Part shown: positions 18,408 to 27,378 of the stretch, piece after piece
Numbering within the stretch: the first letter of the stretch is position 1
How the letters are laid out: each line of letters begins with the position of its first letter
DNA from: Pseudonocardiales bacterium
Lineage (GTDB): Bacteria; Actinomycetota; Actinomycetes; Mycobacteriales; Jatrophihabitantaceae
Assembly (NCBI GenBank): GCA_030840445.1
Contig: JAVEEN010000294.1
Span: 1 to 46,030 of the forward strand
Length of the DNA: 46,030 nucleotides
Reading direction: 5' to 3'
Made by a program: the position numbers and the translations under genes
The notes under the pieces: model-generated
Databases searched by the model: none
What the model was told of the DNA's origin: nothing
Seen by the model: only the letters and a program-made list of their open reading frames with translations

Positions 18408-20185
18408 CCCTGTTACAAGACTCGCCACCGTCTGAGCCGCCCGCCGCACCGAGCAGGCCGCGCCACCTGAGCCTGCTCGACAACATCTACGCCCGCAGGC
18501 TGCGCGGCCGTACTGTGATGGCGATCCTCGCGATCGCTGTCCTGCTGTACCTGGTGGGCGGCCCGCTGTTCATCCTGGCCACGTCGACATTCCAGAAGAA
18601 CGAGTTCGGCCTGCCGCTATCGGCCGGTTCCCGTTGGACCACGGAGAACATCCAGACCGTCTTCGGCAGCAGCGAGACCTATCACGTCCTGATCACGACT
18701 CTGCTGTTCGCGTTGGGCTCGCTGATCGTCGCGTTCATCGTGGCGCTGTCGTTCTCCTGGCTGATCGAACGAACCAATATTCCGTGCCGGAACCTGTTGT
18801 TCGTGCTGGTGGTGGCGCCCTCGGGTATGCCGCTGCTGATCACCTCTATCTCCTGGAGCCTGTTGCTGAACCCCACCAACGGGGTGATCAATCAGTTCCT
18901 GCACGCCGTGCTCGGGATCAAGTTCAGTGCCTATTCGCTTCCCGGCATGATCCTGGTCCAAGCGTTCGGCATGGTGCCCCTGACCTTCCTGCTGATCACC
19001 GGGTCACTGCGGTCGATGAACGGGGTGCTCGAGGATGCGGCGGACGCCTCAGGTGCCAACCGGTGGCGGATCGTCCGCAAGATCACCCTGCCGCTGCTCA
19101 CGCCGGCGCTGCTCGGTGCGCTCATCTACGAGTTCGTCAACTCGGTGGAGAACGTCGATGTTCCTCTGGTGCTGGGTCTTCCTGGACACATCACGGTGCT
19201 CAGCACCACCATCTTCAACAACACTCACCCCGCCACCGGCCTGCCCGACTACGGGCTGTCGAGCACCTACGGCCTGCTGTTGCTGATCCTGGCGCTCGGC
19301 CCGCTGATCGTCTATGACCGCGCCATCGGTTCGGGTGGAAAATACGCCACGATCACCGGACGTGTGCGCCGGCCTACCCGAATCGATCTCGGCCGCTGGC
19401 GAATTCCGATGTTCATCGGGGCAATGAGCTACATCGTGGTTTCGTTCCTGCTCCCATTACTGATCCTGATCTTCGCCAGCGTTCAGCCCTTCTACAGTGG
19501 CGTGAACAAGGCGGCGTTCGGCAAGGTGACGCTGAACGAGTGGCGGAACATCTGGCACACCGGCAGCGTCGGTATGGCGATCAAGAACACGATCTTGCTC
19601 GGTGTCGTGGTCTCGGTGGGCACGATGTTGCTCTCGGTGATGATCGCGTGGGTGATTGTCCGGGCCCGGTCACGCTTCATCTGGATCCTGGACCTGCTGG
19701 CGTTCATGCCGCACGCGATTCCCGGCGTCGTCATCGGCCTGTCCGTGCTGTTGTTGTACTTGATGCTGCCGCTGCCGATCTACGGCACGATCTGGATCAT
19801 CGTCATCGCACAATCGACGTTGTACGTCAGCCTGGGTACCAGGTTGATGGGCGCCGCGATCGCCCAGACACAAGTGGTACTTGAAGAGGCTGCGGCGGCC
19901 AGTGGCGCGCCGATGCGACGAATCTGGTTCCGGGTGATCATCCCGCTCATCCGCCCGTCCTTCTTCAACGGTGCGCTGCTGGTCTTCATGGCGAGCATGC
20001 AGAACCTGACGCTGCCGTTGATGCTGTCTTCGCCCGGCAACGTCGTGCTGTCCTCGCTCATCTGGGATCGCTGGAACTACGGACTGCCGACCCAGGCGGC
20101 GGTGCTCAGTGTCGTGATGACCGCGATTACCGTCACCATCGCTGCCTTGCTCCGAGGCGGCAGCGGTACCCGGGACACGGTCTAG
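18404..20185 (+). CDS. ABC transporter permease, fused two-module type (iron/polyamine-like)
   Basis: GTG 18404 overlaps ATPase stop; two permease modules with EAA loops (LEDAADASGANRWRIVRKITLPLLTPALL and LEEAAAASGAPMRRIWFRVIIPLIRPSFF). Confidence 0.85.
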   Translation: MTLLQDSPPSEPPAAPSRPRHLSLLDNIYARRLRGRTVMAILAIAVLLYLVGGPLFILATSTFQKNEFGLPLSAGSRWTTENIQTVFGSSETYHVLITTLLFALGSLIVAFIVALSFSWLIERTNIPCRNLLFVLVVAPSGMPLLITSISWSLLLNPTNGVINQFLHAVLGIKFSAYSLPGMILVQAFGMVPLTFLLITGSLRSMNGVLEDAADASGANRWRIVRKITLPLLTPALLGALIYEFVNSVENVDVPLVLGLPGHITVLSTTIFNNTHPATGLPDYGLSSTYGLLLLILALGPLIVYDRAIGSGGKYATITGRVRRPTRIDLGRWRIPMFIGAMSYIVVSFLLPLLILIFASVQPFYSGVNKAAFGKVTLNEWRNIWHTGSVGMAIKNTILLGVVVSVGTMLLSVMIAWVIVRARSRFIWILDLLAFMPHAIPGVVIGLSVLLLYLMLPLPIYGTIWIIVIAQSTLYVSLGTRLMGAAIAQTQVVLEEAAAASGAPMRRIWFRVIIPLIRPSFFNGALLVFMASMQNLTLPLMLSSPGNVVLSSLIWDRWNYGLPTQAAVLSVVMTAITVTIAALLRGGSGTRDTV

Positions 20186-20207
20186 CTATATCGAGGAGGC
20201 GGGCCTG

Positions 20208-20921
20208 ATGGCCGGCGAGCGGATCTGGGATCAGTTTCTGACCGAGCGGGACAAGGCCCATCTGGGTGCACTGGGGCCCCGAACGTCCTATGGCTTCGGC
20301 GCGAAGCCTGCCGTGCTGTCGGTAGACAACTATCGCGGCGTGGTCGGTGACCGCCCGGAGCCGTTACTGGATGCGATCAGCACCTGGCCGAACAGCACCG
20401 GCCTCGAAGGCTGGCAAGCCCTCGAGCGGATCACCGAGTTGTTCGGTGCGGCCCGCAAATCGGGGGTGCCGGTGATCCATGTCAGCGGCGCTGCATCTGA
20501 GGTAACCGGCGTCCCGCGGTGGCGCAGCCACGGTCTGAACCCGGAGCCGGTCACCGAAGACCGGCACCGGCGGCGTTACGACATCGTCGAGCAGGCCAGA
20601 CCGGAGCCGGGTGAGGTGATGCTCACCAAGACAGCGCCCAGTGCGTTCTTCGGCACGCCGCTGGCGGCTTACCTTATCGGCCGGGGCATCGACACCCTGA
20701 TCGTGTGCGGCGAGGCCGTGAGCGGCTGCGTGCGGGCCACGGTGGTCGACGGCTGCAGCTATCGCCTGCGGATGATCGTGGTCGAGGACTGCGTCTACGA
20801 CCGCCACCAGGCGACCTGGGCGATGAACCTGTTCGACATCCACCACAAGTACGGCGACGTGGTCTCGCTGCAGTCCACTCTGGACTGGCTGGCCTCCTAC
20901 CGGCCGGAACCAGCGGCCTAG
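20208..20921 (+). CDS. Isochorismatase-family cysteine hydrolase, N-carbamoylsarcosine amidohydrolase-like
   Basis: AVLSVDNYRG (Asp), LTKTAPSAFFGTPLAAYL (Lys), GEAVSGCVRATVVDG (Cys), WAMNLFDIHHKYGDV. Confidence 0.75.
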   Translation: MAGERIWDQFLTERDKAHLGALGPRTSYGFGAKPAVLSVDNYRGVVGDRPEPLLDAISTWPNSTGLEGWQALERITELFGAARKSGVPVIHVSGAASEVTGVPRWRSHGLNPEPVTEDRHRRRYDIVEQARPEPGEVMLTKTAPSAFFGTPLAAYLIGRGIDTLIVCGEAVSGCVRATVVDGCSYRLRMIVVEDCVYDRHQATWAMNLFDIHHKYGDVVSLQSTLDWLASYRPEPAA

Positions 20922-22216
20922 CCGCTGGCCTCGGCGACCGGGGCGGCCGAGGCCCTAGCGCCGGCCGTAGTGCCCCCACCTGAGCGCGCGACCGACATCG
21001 CACGGCTGGTCGCGCCGACGAATCGCAGCGCGATGATGGGGAAGAGTACGAAGATCAAGATCACCACCGTGGGACTCACCACCGAGGCAAGCCCGCCGGC
21101 CGTGAGGGAGAACAGCGGCCGAAGTCCGAACATCGACATCGAGAAGAAGCTCATCACCCGACCCTGTAGCGCCACGGGACTGAGCACCAGCAGACCGGAA
21201 CTCAGGATCGGAATGTTGAAGGCGAACGCCAAGCCGACCGGAATCGTGACCGCGATACCCATGACCACATTGCGCGACAGCGCCAACCCGACCATCCCGA
21301 GTGCCTGCATCAGAAACGCTGCCACCAGCAGCTTGTTGCTGGAGAACCGCCGCGAGAGCGCCCCGAAGGCGAAAATGCCCGCCGTTCCCCCCGCGCTGTA
21401 ACCCATCACCAACAAACCGGCCGAGTCGGCGTCGAGATGCATGCTGCCACTGGTGAGCGACGGCGCCAGGGTTCGAAGGCATTCCACCGAGGCGTTGCTG
21501 AGGGCGACCGCGCCGAGGATGGCAAGGATGGCCGGCGACCCGAGTGCGAAGCGAAGCCCTTCCCGTCCGCTGCCCTTCAATGCACTGGTCCGTACCTGGT
21601 CGTTGACCCTCAGGAGCGCGGTGCTGACGACCGGTGCCACGAACGAAGCCGCGTTGACCCCGAAGGCCCAGGTCGGGTTGGCCACCGCGAGGATCGACGC
21701 GGACAGTATCGCGCCGCCCAGCTGACCGATGTTGAATTGCAGCGAGTTCATCGCGGTGGCATGCGCAAGATCGCTGCGCGGGACGACAGCGGGCAACATG
21801 GCCTGAAACGCCGGCTTGCTGATCGAGTAGGAGGTGCCCAGCAGGAACGCCATCGCGATCAGGATCGGGGCGTTCAGCCGGCCCGTGGCGGCTGCGACGG
21901 TGATCATGGTCGCTACCACGGCTGAGAGCAGCTGGGTGACGATGATGACGGCGCGACGGTCGAACCGGTCGGCGATCATGCCTCCCACGATCGAGAAGAG
22001 GAAGATCGGGGCGAAGGTGGCGACGTTGAGCAGGCCCACCAACAGCGTGGAATGGGTGTGGTCCAGGATGTACACAGAGCCGGTCACGTTCTGCAGCCAG
22101 GTACCGATGTTGGACAGCAGACCCCCGGACCAGTACAGCCGGAAATTGCGGGTTCGGAACGGATTGGGCGGTCGATTCAGGGCCTTTGAGTTCACAGCCG
22201 ACATCGGCCCTGCCAC
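20918..22216 (-). CDS. MFS transporter (EntS/MFS_3-like exporter)
   Basis: NPFRTRNFRLYWSGGLLSNIGTWLQNVTGSVYIL; GGMIADRFDRRAVIIVTQ; start GTG 22216 or ATG 22204. Confidence 0.8.
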   Translation of the reverse strand: MAGPMSAVNSKALNRPPNPFRTRNFRLYWSGGLLSNIGTWLQNVTGSVYILDHTHSTLLVGLLNVATFAPIFLFSIVGGMIADRFDRRAVIIVTQLLSAVVATMITVAAATGRLNAPILIAMAFLLGTSYSISKPAFQAMLPAVVPRSDLAHATAMNSLQFNIGQLGGAILSASILAVANPTWAFGVNAASFVAPVVSTALLRVNDQVRTSALKGSGREGLRFALGSPAILAILGAVALSNASVECLRTLAPSLTSGSMHLDADSAGLLVMGYSAGGTAGIFAFGALSRRFSSNKLLVAAFLMQALGMVGLALSRNVVMGIAVTIPVGLAFAFNIPILSSGLLVLSPVALQGRVMSFFSMSMFGLRPLFSLTAGGLASVVSPTVVILIFVLFPIIALRFVGATSRAMSVARSGGGTTAGARASAAPVAEASG

Positions 22217-22250
22217 GACGACGTCGACATCGTTCTCCTTCGCAGGTCGC

Positions 22251-22278
22251 TTGACTTATTAATTGGATACCATATCCT
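22251..22278 (+). promoter_or_regulatory. Putative promoter TTGACT-N16-TATCCT with embedded palindromic operator GGATA-CCA-TATCC (22265-22277)
   Basis: Read directly; upstream of SRPBCC/Mo-hydroxylase operon and between divergent genes. Confidence 0.55.
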
Positions 22279-22307
22279 TTAACCAACCCAAAGACCTAGG
22301 AGCAGTT

Positions 22308-22769
22308 GTGCCATCTGCGAGTTTCACGCGGGAAATTGTGGTCACCGCGGACCCGGCTCGGTGCTGGGAGGTGTTGACCGACGTCCCGCGCCTCGTCGAC
22401 TGGGTGAGCATCGTTGATGATGCCAAGGAGATCGCCCATCTCGAGCGGTACACCGCCGTGTTGATGGACCGGCTCGGCCCGTTCAAGCTCAAAGCCGATC
22501 TCGACATCGTGGTGAGCGAGGTCGAGCAGGGCAAGCGGATCCGGGTCCAGGCCAATGGCGAGGACCGACAGGTTGCCTCGCGAATCGGCATCAACGCCGT
22601 CCTGGTGCTCAACGCACGCCACGATGGTCAGACGGCCATCGGTGTCGATGGCACCTACGAGGTCATCGGACGGGTAGCCACCATGGGGGCCGGGACGATC
22701 CGCACCAAGGCGAACAAGGTCATGGACGAGTTCTTCAGCCGCGCCACCGTAGAGCTGGGATCCGCCTAG
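22308..22769 (+). CDS. SRPBCC / CoxG-like protein
   Basis: PSASFTREIVVTADPARCWEVLTDVPRLVDWVSIVDDAKEI...GPFKLKADLDIVVSEVEQGKRIRVQANGED; GTG 22308 after ctaggagc RBS; precedes FAD subunit. Confidence 0.75.
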   Translation: MPSASFTREIVVTADPARCWEVLTDVPRLVDWVSIVDDAKEIAHLERYTAVLMDRLGPFKLKADLDIVVSEVEQGKRIRVQANGEDRQVASRIGINAVLVLNARHDGQTAIGVDGTYEVIGRVATMGAGTIRTKANKVMDEFFSRATVELGSA

Positions 22770-23572
22770 TGCTGGGGACGTTCACGGTATCGCGCCCGAC
22801 CGAGCTCGGGCAGGCTCTCGACCTCATCGGCGAGGAGTCGCTGGCGTACTGGGGCGGCACCGAGCTGTTCCTGGCCATGAAGATGCAGCTGCTCATGCCG
22901 GGCAACCTCGTCGATCTCAAGGGAATCCCGCAACTGCGGGAGATTCGGATGAGCGGTGACGAGCTGGTGATCGGCGCCGGAACAACCCATGACGAGATTG
23001 CCACCGATCCGGGGGTCCGCGGCGCTGCCGGCCTGCTGTCCTCGGTCACCAGTCGGGTCGGCAACTCGCGGGTGCGGGCCCAAGGGACCATCGGCGGCAA
23101 TCTCTGCTTCGCCGAACCCCGTTCAGATCTGGCAACCGTGCTGCTCGCGCTGGATGCAATGGTGCAGCTGCAGTCCTCGTCAGGAGAACGTCGCCTCAGC
23201 ATCACGGAGTTCCTGCTCGGCCCCTACTGGACGGCCAGGGAACCCGAAGAGCTCCTGGTGGCGGTGTGCGTACCTATCCCCGCCGCCACCGGTGTCTACC
23301 TGAAGTTCCAGTTCACCGAGCGCCCCAGCGTGGCTGTGACGGCTGTCGTGTCAGATGGCGGCCAGCCGTGCCGGCTGGCGATCGGGGCGGTGGCGGACGT
23401 GCCGGCGCTGCACACCGCTGAGAGCTGGGATGAGTTCGACGCGGCAAGCATTGCCGCCGGCATCGAGCCGGTGCCGGACCTGACCGGCTCCGTGACCTAC
23501 AAGAGGCACCTCACCGAGGTGCTAGTGAAGAAGGCCATTGCGGCCGTTCGGGCAGGTGAACGTGATGGCTGA
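22769..23572 (+). CDS. Molybdenum hydroxylase FAD-binding (medium) subunit
   Basis: FTVSRPTELGQALDLIGEESLAYWGGTELFLAMKMQLLMPGNLVDLKGI; RVRAQGTIGGNLCFAEPRSDLATVLLALDA. Confidence 0.9.
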   Translation: MLGTFTVSRPTELGQALDLIGEESLAYWGGTELFLAMKMQLLMPGNLVDLKGIPQLREIRMSGDELVIGAGTTHDEIATDPGVRGAAGLLSSVTSRVGNSRVRAQGTIGGNLCFAEPRSDLATVLLALDAMVQLQSSSGERRLSITEFLLGPYWTAREPEELLVAVCVPIPAATGVYLKFQFTERPSVAVTAVVSDGGQPCRLAIGAVADVPALHTAESWDEFDAASIAAGIEPVPDLTGSVTYKRHLTEVLVKKAIAAVRAGERDG

Positions 23573-24065
23573 CGGTGGAGAACTCGGCAGGACTGTCCGA
23601 GCGAATGTCAACGGCACCGAGGTGTCGCGATATGTGGCAAACCGGAGCACGCTCGCGCAATTCCTGCGGGACGACCTGGGGTTGACCGGGACCAAGGTGA
23701 GCTGCGAGCTGCAGGTGTGCGGTGTCTGCTCGGTGCTCGTCGACGGCTCGCCGGTGAGTGCCTGTACCTATCTTGCGGTCGACATCGACGGCCGCAAGGT
23801 GGAGACCGTCGAGGGCCTGGCGGACGGCGACACGCTGCACCCGCTGCAGCAGGCGTTCGTCGAGGAGTTTGCTCTGCAGTGCGGGTTTTGCACGCCGGGC
23901 TTCCTGATGATGTCGGTAGCACTCCTGCGCCGCAATCCCGATCCCTCCGAAGAGGACGTCAAGGAATACCTGGACGGAAACATCTGCCGGTGCACCGGGT
24001 ACCGCCCGATCGTCGAAGCGGTTCAGCTGGCCGCGACCCGGATGCGTGAGGACGGTCATGTCTGA
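23565..24065 (+). CDS. Molybdenum hydroxylase 2Fe-2S (small) subunit
   Basis: CELQVCGVCSVLVDGSPVSAC and QCGFCTPGFLMMSVALL...GNICRCTGYRPIVEAVQ cysteine motifs. Confidence 0.95.
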   Translation: MADGGELGRTVRANVNGTEVSRYVANRSTLAQFLRDDLGLTGTKVSCELQVCGVCSVLVDGSPVSACTYLAVDIDGRKVETVEGLADGDTLHPLQQAFVEEFALQCGFCTPGFLMMSVALLRRNPDPSEEDVKEYLDGNICRCTGYRPIVEAVQLAATRMREDGHV

Positions 24066-26358
24066 CCAGCGGACGCAGGTCGGTGTCCCGGTACTACGCC
24101 GGGACCTGTACGCCAAGGTCACCGGTGCGGCCACGTACACCGTTGACGTCAGCCCGCCGGGCACCTTGCACGCGAAGGTGGTCCGGTCCTCCCACGCGCA
24201 CGCCCGGATCACCCGCATCGAGCGTGACGCAGCGCTCGCTACTCCCGGCGTGGTCGGCATCGTGGTCGCGGAGGATCTGAAGGACCTCTTTCCGAGGTTC
24301 GGTCACATCGTTCCCGACCACTGCATCCTGGCCATCGGGAAGGTGCGCTACTACGGCGAGCCGGTAGCCCTGGTGGTGGCTGAGAGTCTGTTCGCCGCTG
24401 AGGACGCCGCGGCGGCCGTCGAGGTGCATTACGAGGAGTTGGACGCCGTGATGACGGCCGGCGATGCGCTGGCCGACGGCGCCCCGCTGGTACACGAGGA
24501 GTTCTACCGCGCCGCCACCGACGAGTCCTTTGCCGCCATGGCAGCGGCGCCGACGGAGGACGGGGACGGCGGGGCTCGCGACAACGTCGCACACACCGTG
24601 GAGCTCGAATGGGGCGACGTCGATGCGGCGTTCGCCGATGCGCACCTGGTGGTCGAGAACGAACGGGTGCACTACCCGATGCTCTACGCCTATGCGATGG
24701 AGCCGTACAACGCCGTGGCCGATTTCCGGGATGGCCGGCTGCACGTGACCAGCACGGCCCAGCATCCGTTCATGGTACGTACTGATCTGGCCCGGATTTT
24801 CGATCTGCCGTTGTCCCGGGTACGCGTCGAGGTGCCCTACCTCGGCGGCGGGTACGGGTCGAAGTCATACACGAAGGTCGAACCGCTGGCCGCGATCGGA
24901 TCCTGGGCCACGGGTCGTCCGGTGAAGCTGGTTCTCGACGTCGAGGAATCGATCTACACCACCCGGGCAGACTCCGCCGATGTCACGGTCCGCTCCGCCT
25001 TCGACGCCGAGGGCCGGATCATCGCGCGGGAGTTCGACGTGGTGCTTGATTCGGGTGCTTACGCCGATAACAGCCCACTGGTACTGGCAAAAACCGTGAA
25101 TCGCTGTTTCGGGCCATACCGGGTCCCGAACCTGCGTGCCCGTGGCCGGTCGGTCTATACCAACACCTCGCCCGCGTCGTCCTACCGCGGCTTCGGCGCA
25201 CCGCAGGGATCGCTGCCGGGAGAGCTGAACATCGAGAAGGCAGCGGCCGAACTCGGCCTGGACTCGTTCGAGATCCGGCGCCGTAACCTGGTTCGGCCCG
25301 GTGAAGAAATCCTGCGCGGTAAGCGGGGCATCGACGCCGACTTGCTCGGCGATCTGGAAATGCTCGCCAACTCCCTGCAGTCACACGCTCGCGAGGATTC
25401 AGCGATCGGTATCGGCTTCACGGCCTCGGACGCCGGGGCGTTTCCGGTGTCCACCGCTCAGATCCGACTTCAGGTCGACGGCTCGGTGCTGGTGCTCAGC
25501 GGCTCCACCGAGATGGGTCAGGGCAGCGAGTCGGCACTGGCGCAGATCGCCGCGGAGGAGCTGGGGGTGCCGCTGGATGCAGTGAGCGTCGCGCAGTCCG
25601 ACACCGGCACCGGCCCGTACGAGCGGACCACCGGCGCCAGCCGTACGACCACCCTGGCCGGCCTTGCCTTGCAGCGCGCCTGCACCGAGGCCAAGCAGAA
25701 GGTGGTCGCAATGGCCGCCGAAGTGTTCGGACTGCCGGAGGCGGACATCGCGTCGGTCCCAGGTGGCGTGCAGGTCGCCGATCGGCCCCGGGTGCCGTTC
25801 GGCGAGGTGATCAGCCGCTGGTTCGGTGCCGCTGCCGGTGAGGTCACCGGTGTGGGCCTGGTGCGTCGTGAGGGCGTCACTCAGAAGATGCCGCCGTTCT
25901 GGGAAGTCGGGGTGGTGGGCGTCGATGTCGAGGTCGACCCCGACACCGGGGCGGTGAAAGTGCGCCAGCTTGCCACGGTGGCCGACGTCGGCTTCGCGAT
26001 CAACCCGCGCGCGGTCGAGGGTCAGGATCTGGGCGCGGCAACCCAGGGACTCGGTGGGGCACTGTTCGAAGAACTCATTTACGACGGGCCGCAGTTGGTC
26101 AATCCGAATATGGTCGAGTACCGGGTGCCGCGGATGCAGGATCTGGCGGAGCGGATCGACACGATGATCGCCGAGCGCGGCGATGGCGTCGGCCCGTACG
26201 GAGCAAAGGGCGCAGGGGAGGGAACTCTGAACCCGATGGCCGCTGCGGTCGCCGGTGCGGTCGCCAAGGCGATCGGGCGGTGGCCCACCAGGGTTCCGCT
26301 GACGCCGGAACGGGTCTGGCGCCTGATGAACGATCTGCCTGAGGAAGACGGGGAATAA
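24058..26358 (+). CDS. Molybdenum hydroxylase large (Mo-cofactor) subunit, xanthine dehydrogenase/aldehyde oxidase family
   Basis: HAHARITRIERDAAL; YLGGGYGSKSYTKVEP; SPASSYRGFGAPQG; STEMGQGSESALAQIAAEELG; GAKGAGEGTLNPMAAAVAGAVAKA. Confidence 0.9.
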   Translation: MSDQRTQVGVPVLRRDLYAKVTGAATYTVDVSPPGTLHAKVVRSSHAHARITRIERDAALATPGVVGIVVAEDLKDLFPRFGHIVPDHCILAIGKVRYYGEPVALVVAESLFAAEDAAAAVEVHYEELDAVMTAGDALADGAPLVHEEFYRAATDESFAAMAAAPTEDGDGGARDNVAHTVELEWGDVDAAFADAHLVVENERVHYPMLYAYAMEPYNAVADFRDGRLHVTSTAQHPFMVRTDLARIFDLPLSRVRVEVPYLGGGYGSKSYTKVEPLAAIGSWATGRPVKLVLDVEESIYTTRADSADVTVRSAFDAEGRIIAREFDVVLDSGAYADNSPLVLAKTVNRCFGPYRVPNLRARGRSVYTNTSPASSYRGFGAPQGSLPGELNIEKAAAELGLDSFEIRRRNLVRPGEEILRGKRGIDADLLGDLEMLANSLQSHAREDSAIGIGFTASDAGAFPVSTAQIRLQVDGSVLVLSGSTEMGQGSESALAQIAAEELGVPLDAVSVAQSDTGTGPYERTTGASRTTTLAGLALQRACTEAKQKVVAMAAEVFGLPEADIASVPGGVQVADRPRVPFGEVISRWFGAAAGEVTGVGLVRREGVTQKMPPFWEVGVVGVDVEVDPDTGAVKVRQLATVADVGFAINPRAVEGQDLGAATQGLGGALFEELIYDGPQLVNPNMVEYRVPRMQDLAERIDTMIAERGDGVGPYGAKGAGEGTLNPMAAAVAGAVAKAIGRWPTRVPLTPERVWRLMNDLPEEDGE

Positions 26359-26384
26359 CGCGCTGCTGTCGACGCGGCGAGCGG

Positions 26385-27200
26385 CTAGTCTCGCGAGGAG
26401 ATGTTGATCCCGCGCTTGGCCGCCGTCGCGGGACGCTTGGTCCGCTGCTTGCTGGTCCGCTTGGCGGCCGCCGGCTTCGGCTCCGCGGCGGCCTCTAGTC
26501 CGCTGTCGGCTGCGTCTTCGACGATGAGATCGCGAATGCCCATCCGTACCTGGTCGAGGTGCTTTGTGAGCCACTCCTCGGCGCCGGCCAGGTCGCCCCT
26601 GGCTATTTGCTTGACCACTGAGGCGTGGTGATGTGCGTGGGCGTCGAACCGAATGCCGAGGAAGTACCGGCCGACGTGGCTGCGCAGGTCCTCGATCATT
26701 TCGACCAGCAGCGGATTGCGGTCAGAGTCGTAGAGCGACCGATAGAAGGCTATGCGCAGTTCGAGAAACTCGCCGCCCTCATCGCCTTCGTCGAGTTGTT
26801 TGGCCATCTCGGACAGGCTCGCCAACCGCTCCGGGGTCATCGTTTCTACCGCCCGCCGAAGCGCATAGGTCTCCAGCAGGGTGCGAAGACGGTAGATCTC
26901 GTCCACCTGCTCGGCGGTCAGGGTCCGAACCCGTGCGCCACGGTGCGGGTGGAAGGTGATCATGCCTTCGGACTCGAGTTGCAACAGTGCGGTGCGGACC
27001 GGGATCCGGGATACCCCGATCGCCTCGGCCAGCGATTCCTGGCGCAGCCACTCACCGGGAGCGAACGCGCCGGTGAGGATTGCTTCTCTCAGGACCGCAT
27101 ACACCATCTGGCCGACGGTCTTGTAGCCGCCGGAGAGGTTGTCGACGACGACAGAGAACTTCTGATCGGTACTGAGGTTGCGACCTTTACGCGGAGCCAT
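26385..27200 (-). CDS. GntR-family regulator (FCD subfamily) with Lys/Ala-rich C-terminal tail
   Basis: VYAVLREAILTGAFAPGEWLRQESLAEAIGVSRIPVRTALLQLESEGMITFHPHRGARV; HHHASVVKQIARGD; tail PKPAAAKRTSKQRTKRPATAAKRG. Confidence 0.85.
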   Translation of the reverse strand: MAPRKGRNLSTDQKFSVVVDNLSGGYKTVGQMVYAVLREAILTGAFAPGEWLRQESLAEAIGVSRIPVRTALLQLESEGMITFHPHRGARVRTLTAEQVDEIYRLRTLLETYALRRAVETMTPERLASLSEMAKQLDEGDEGGEFLELRIAFYRSLYDSDRNPLLVEMIEDLRSHVGRYFLGIRFDAHAHHHASVVKQIARGDLAGAEEWLTKHLDQVRMGIRDLIVEDAADSGLEAAAEPKPAAAKRTSKQRTKRPATAAKRGINISSRD

Positions 27201-27378
27201 GGATGCAATGTACTGCCATCCGGGCCGTTAGAGGCCAAGGACGTGCAGATTTACTATTCCCGCGTGGGCCATGCTGAGGCTTGCGTCGCTGTAGGCATCC
27301 ACTGTAGGTTGAATATCGTATCCAGGATCGCGAATTAGGGCGGCGGACCAGGCCCCCACCACACATGGGAGACCATCG

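Noticed and set aside
22308-26358. Aerobic carbon monoxide dehydrogenase operon
   Set aside because: Large subunit has SYRGFG rather than the CoxL form I AYxCSFR loop; better called a generic Mo hydroxylase.
25399-26574. Minus-strand 391-aa ORF
   Set aside because: Antisense to the Mo-hydroxylase large subunit.
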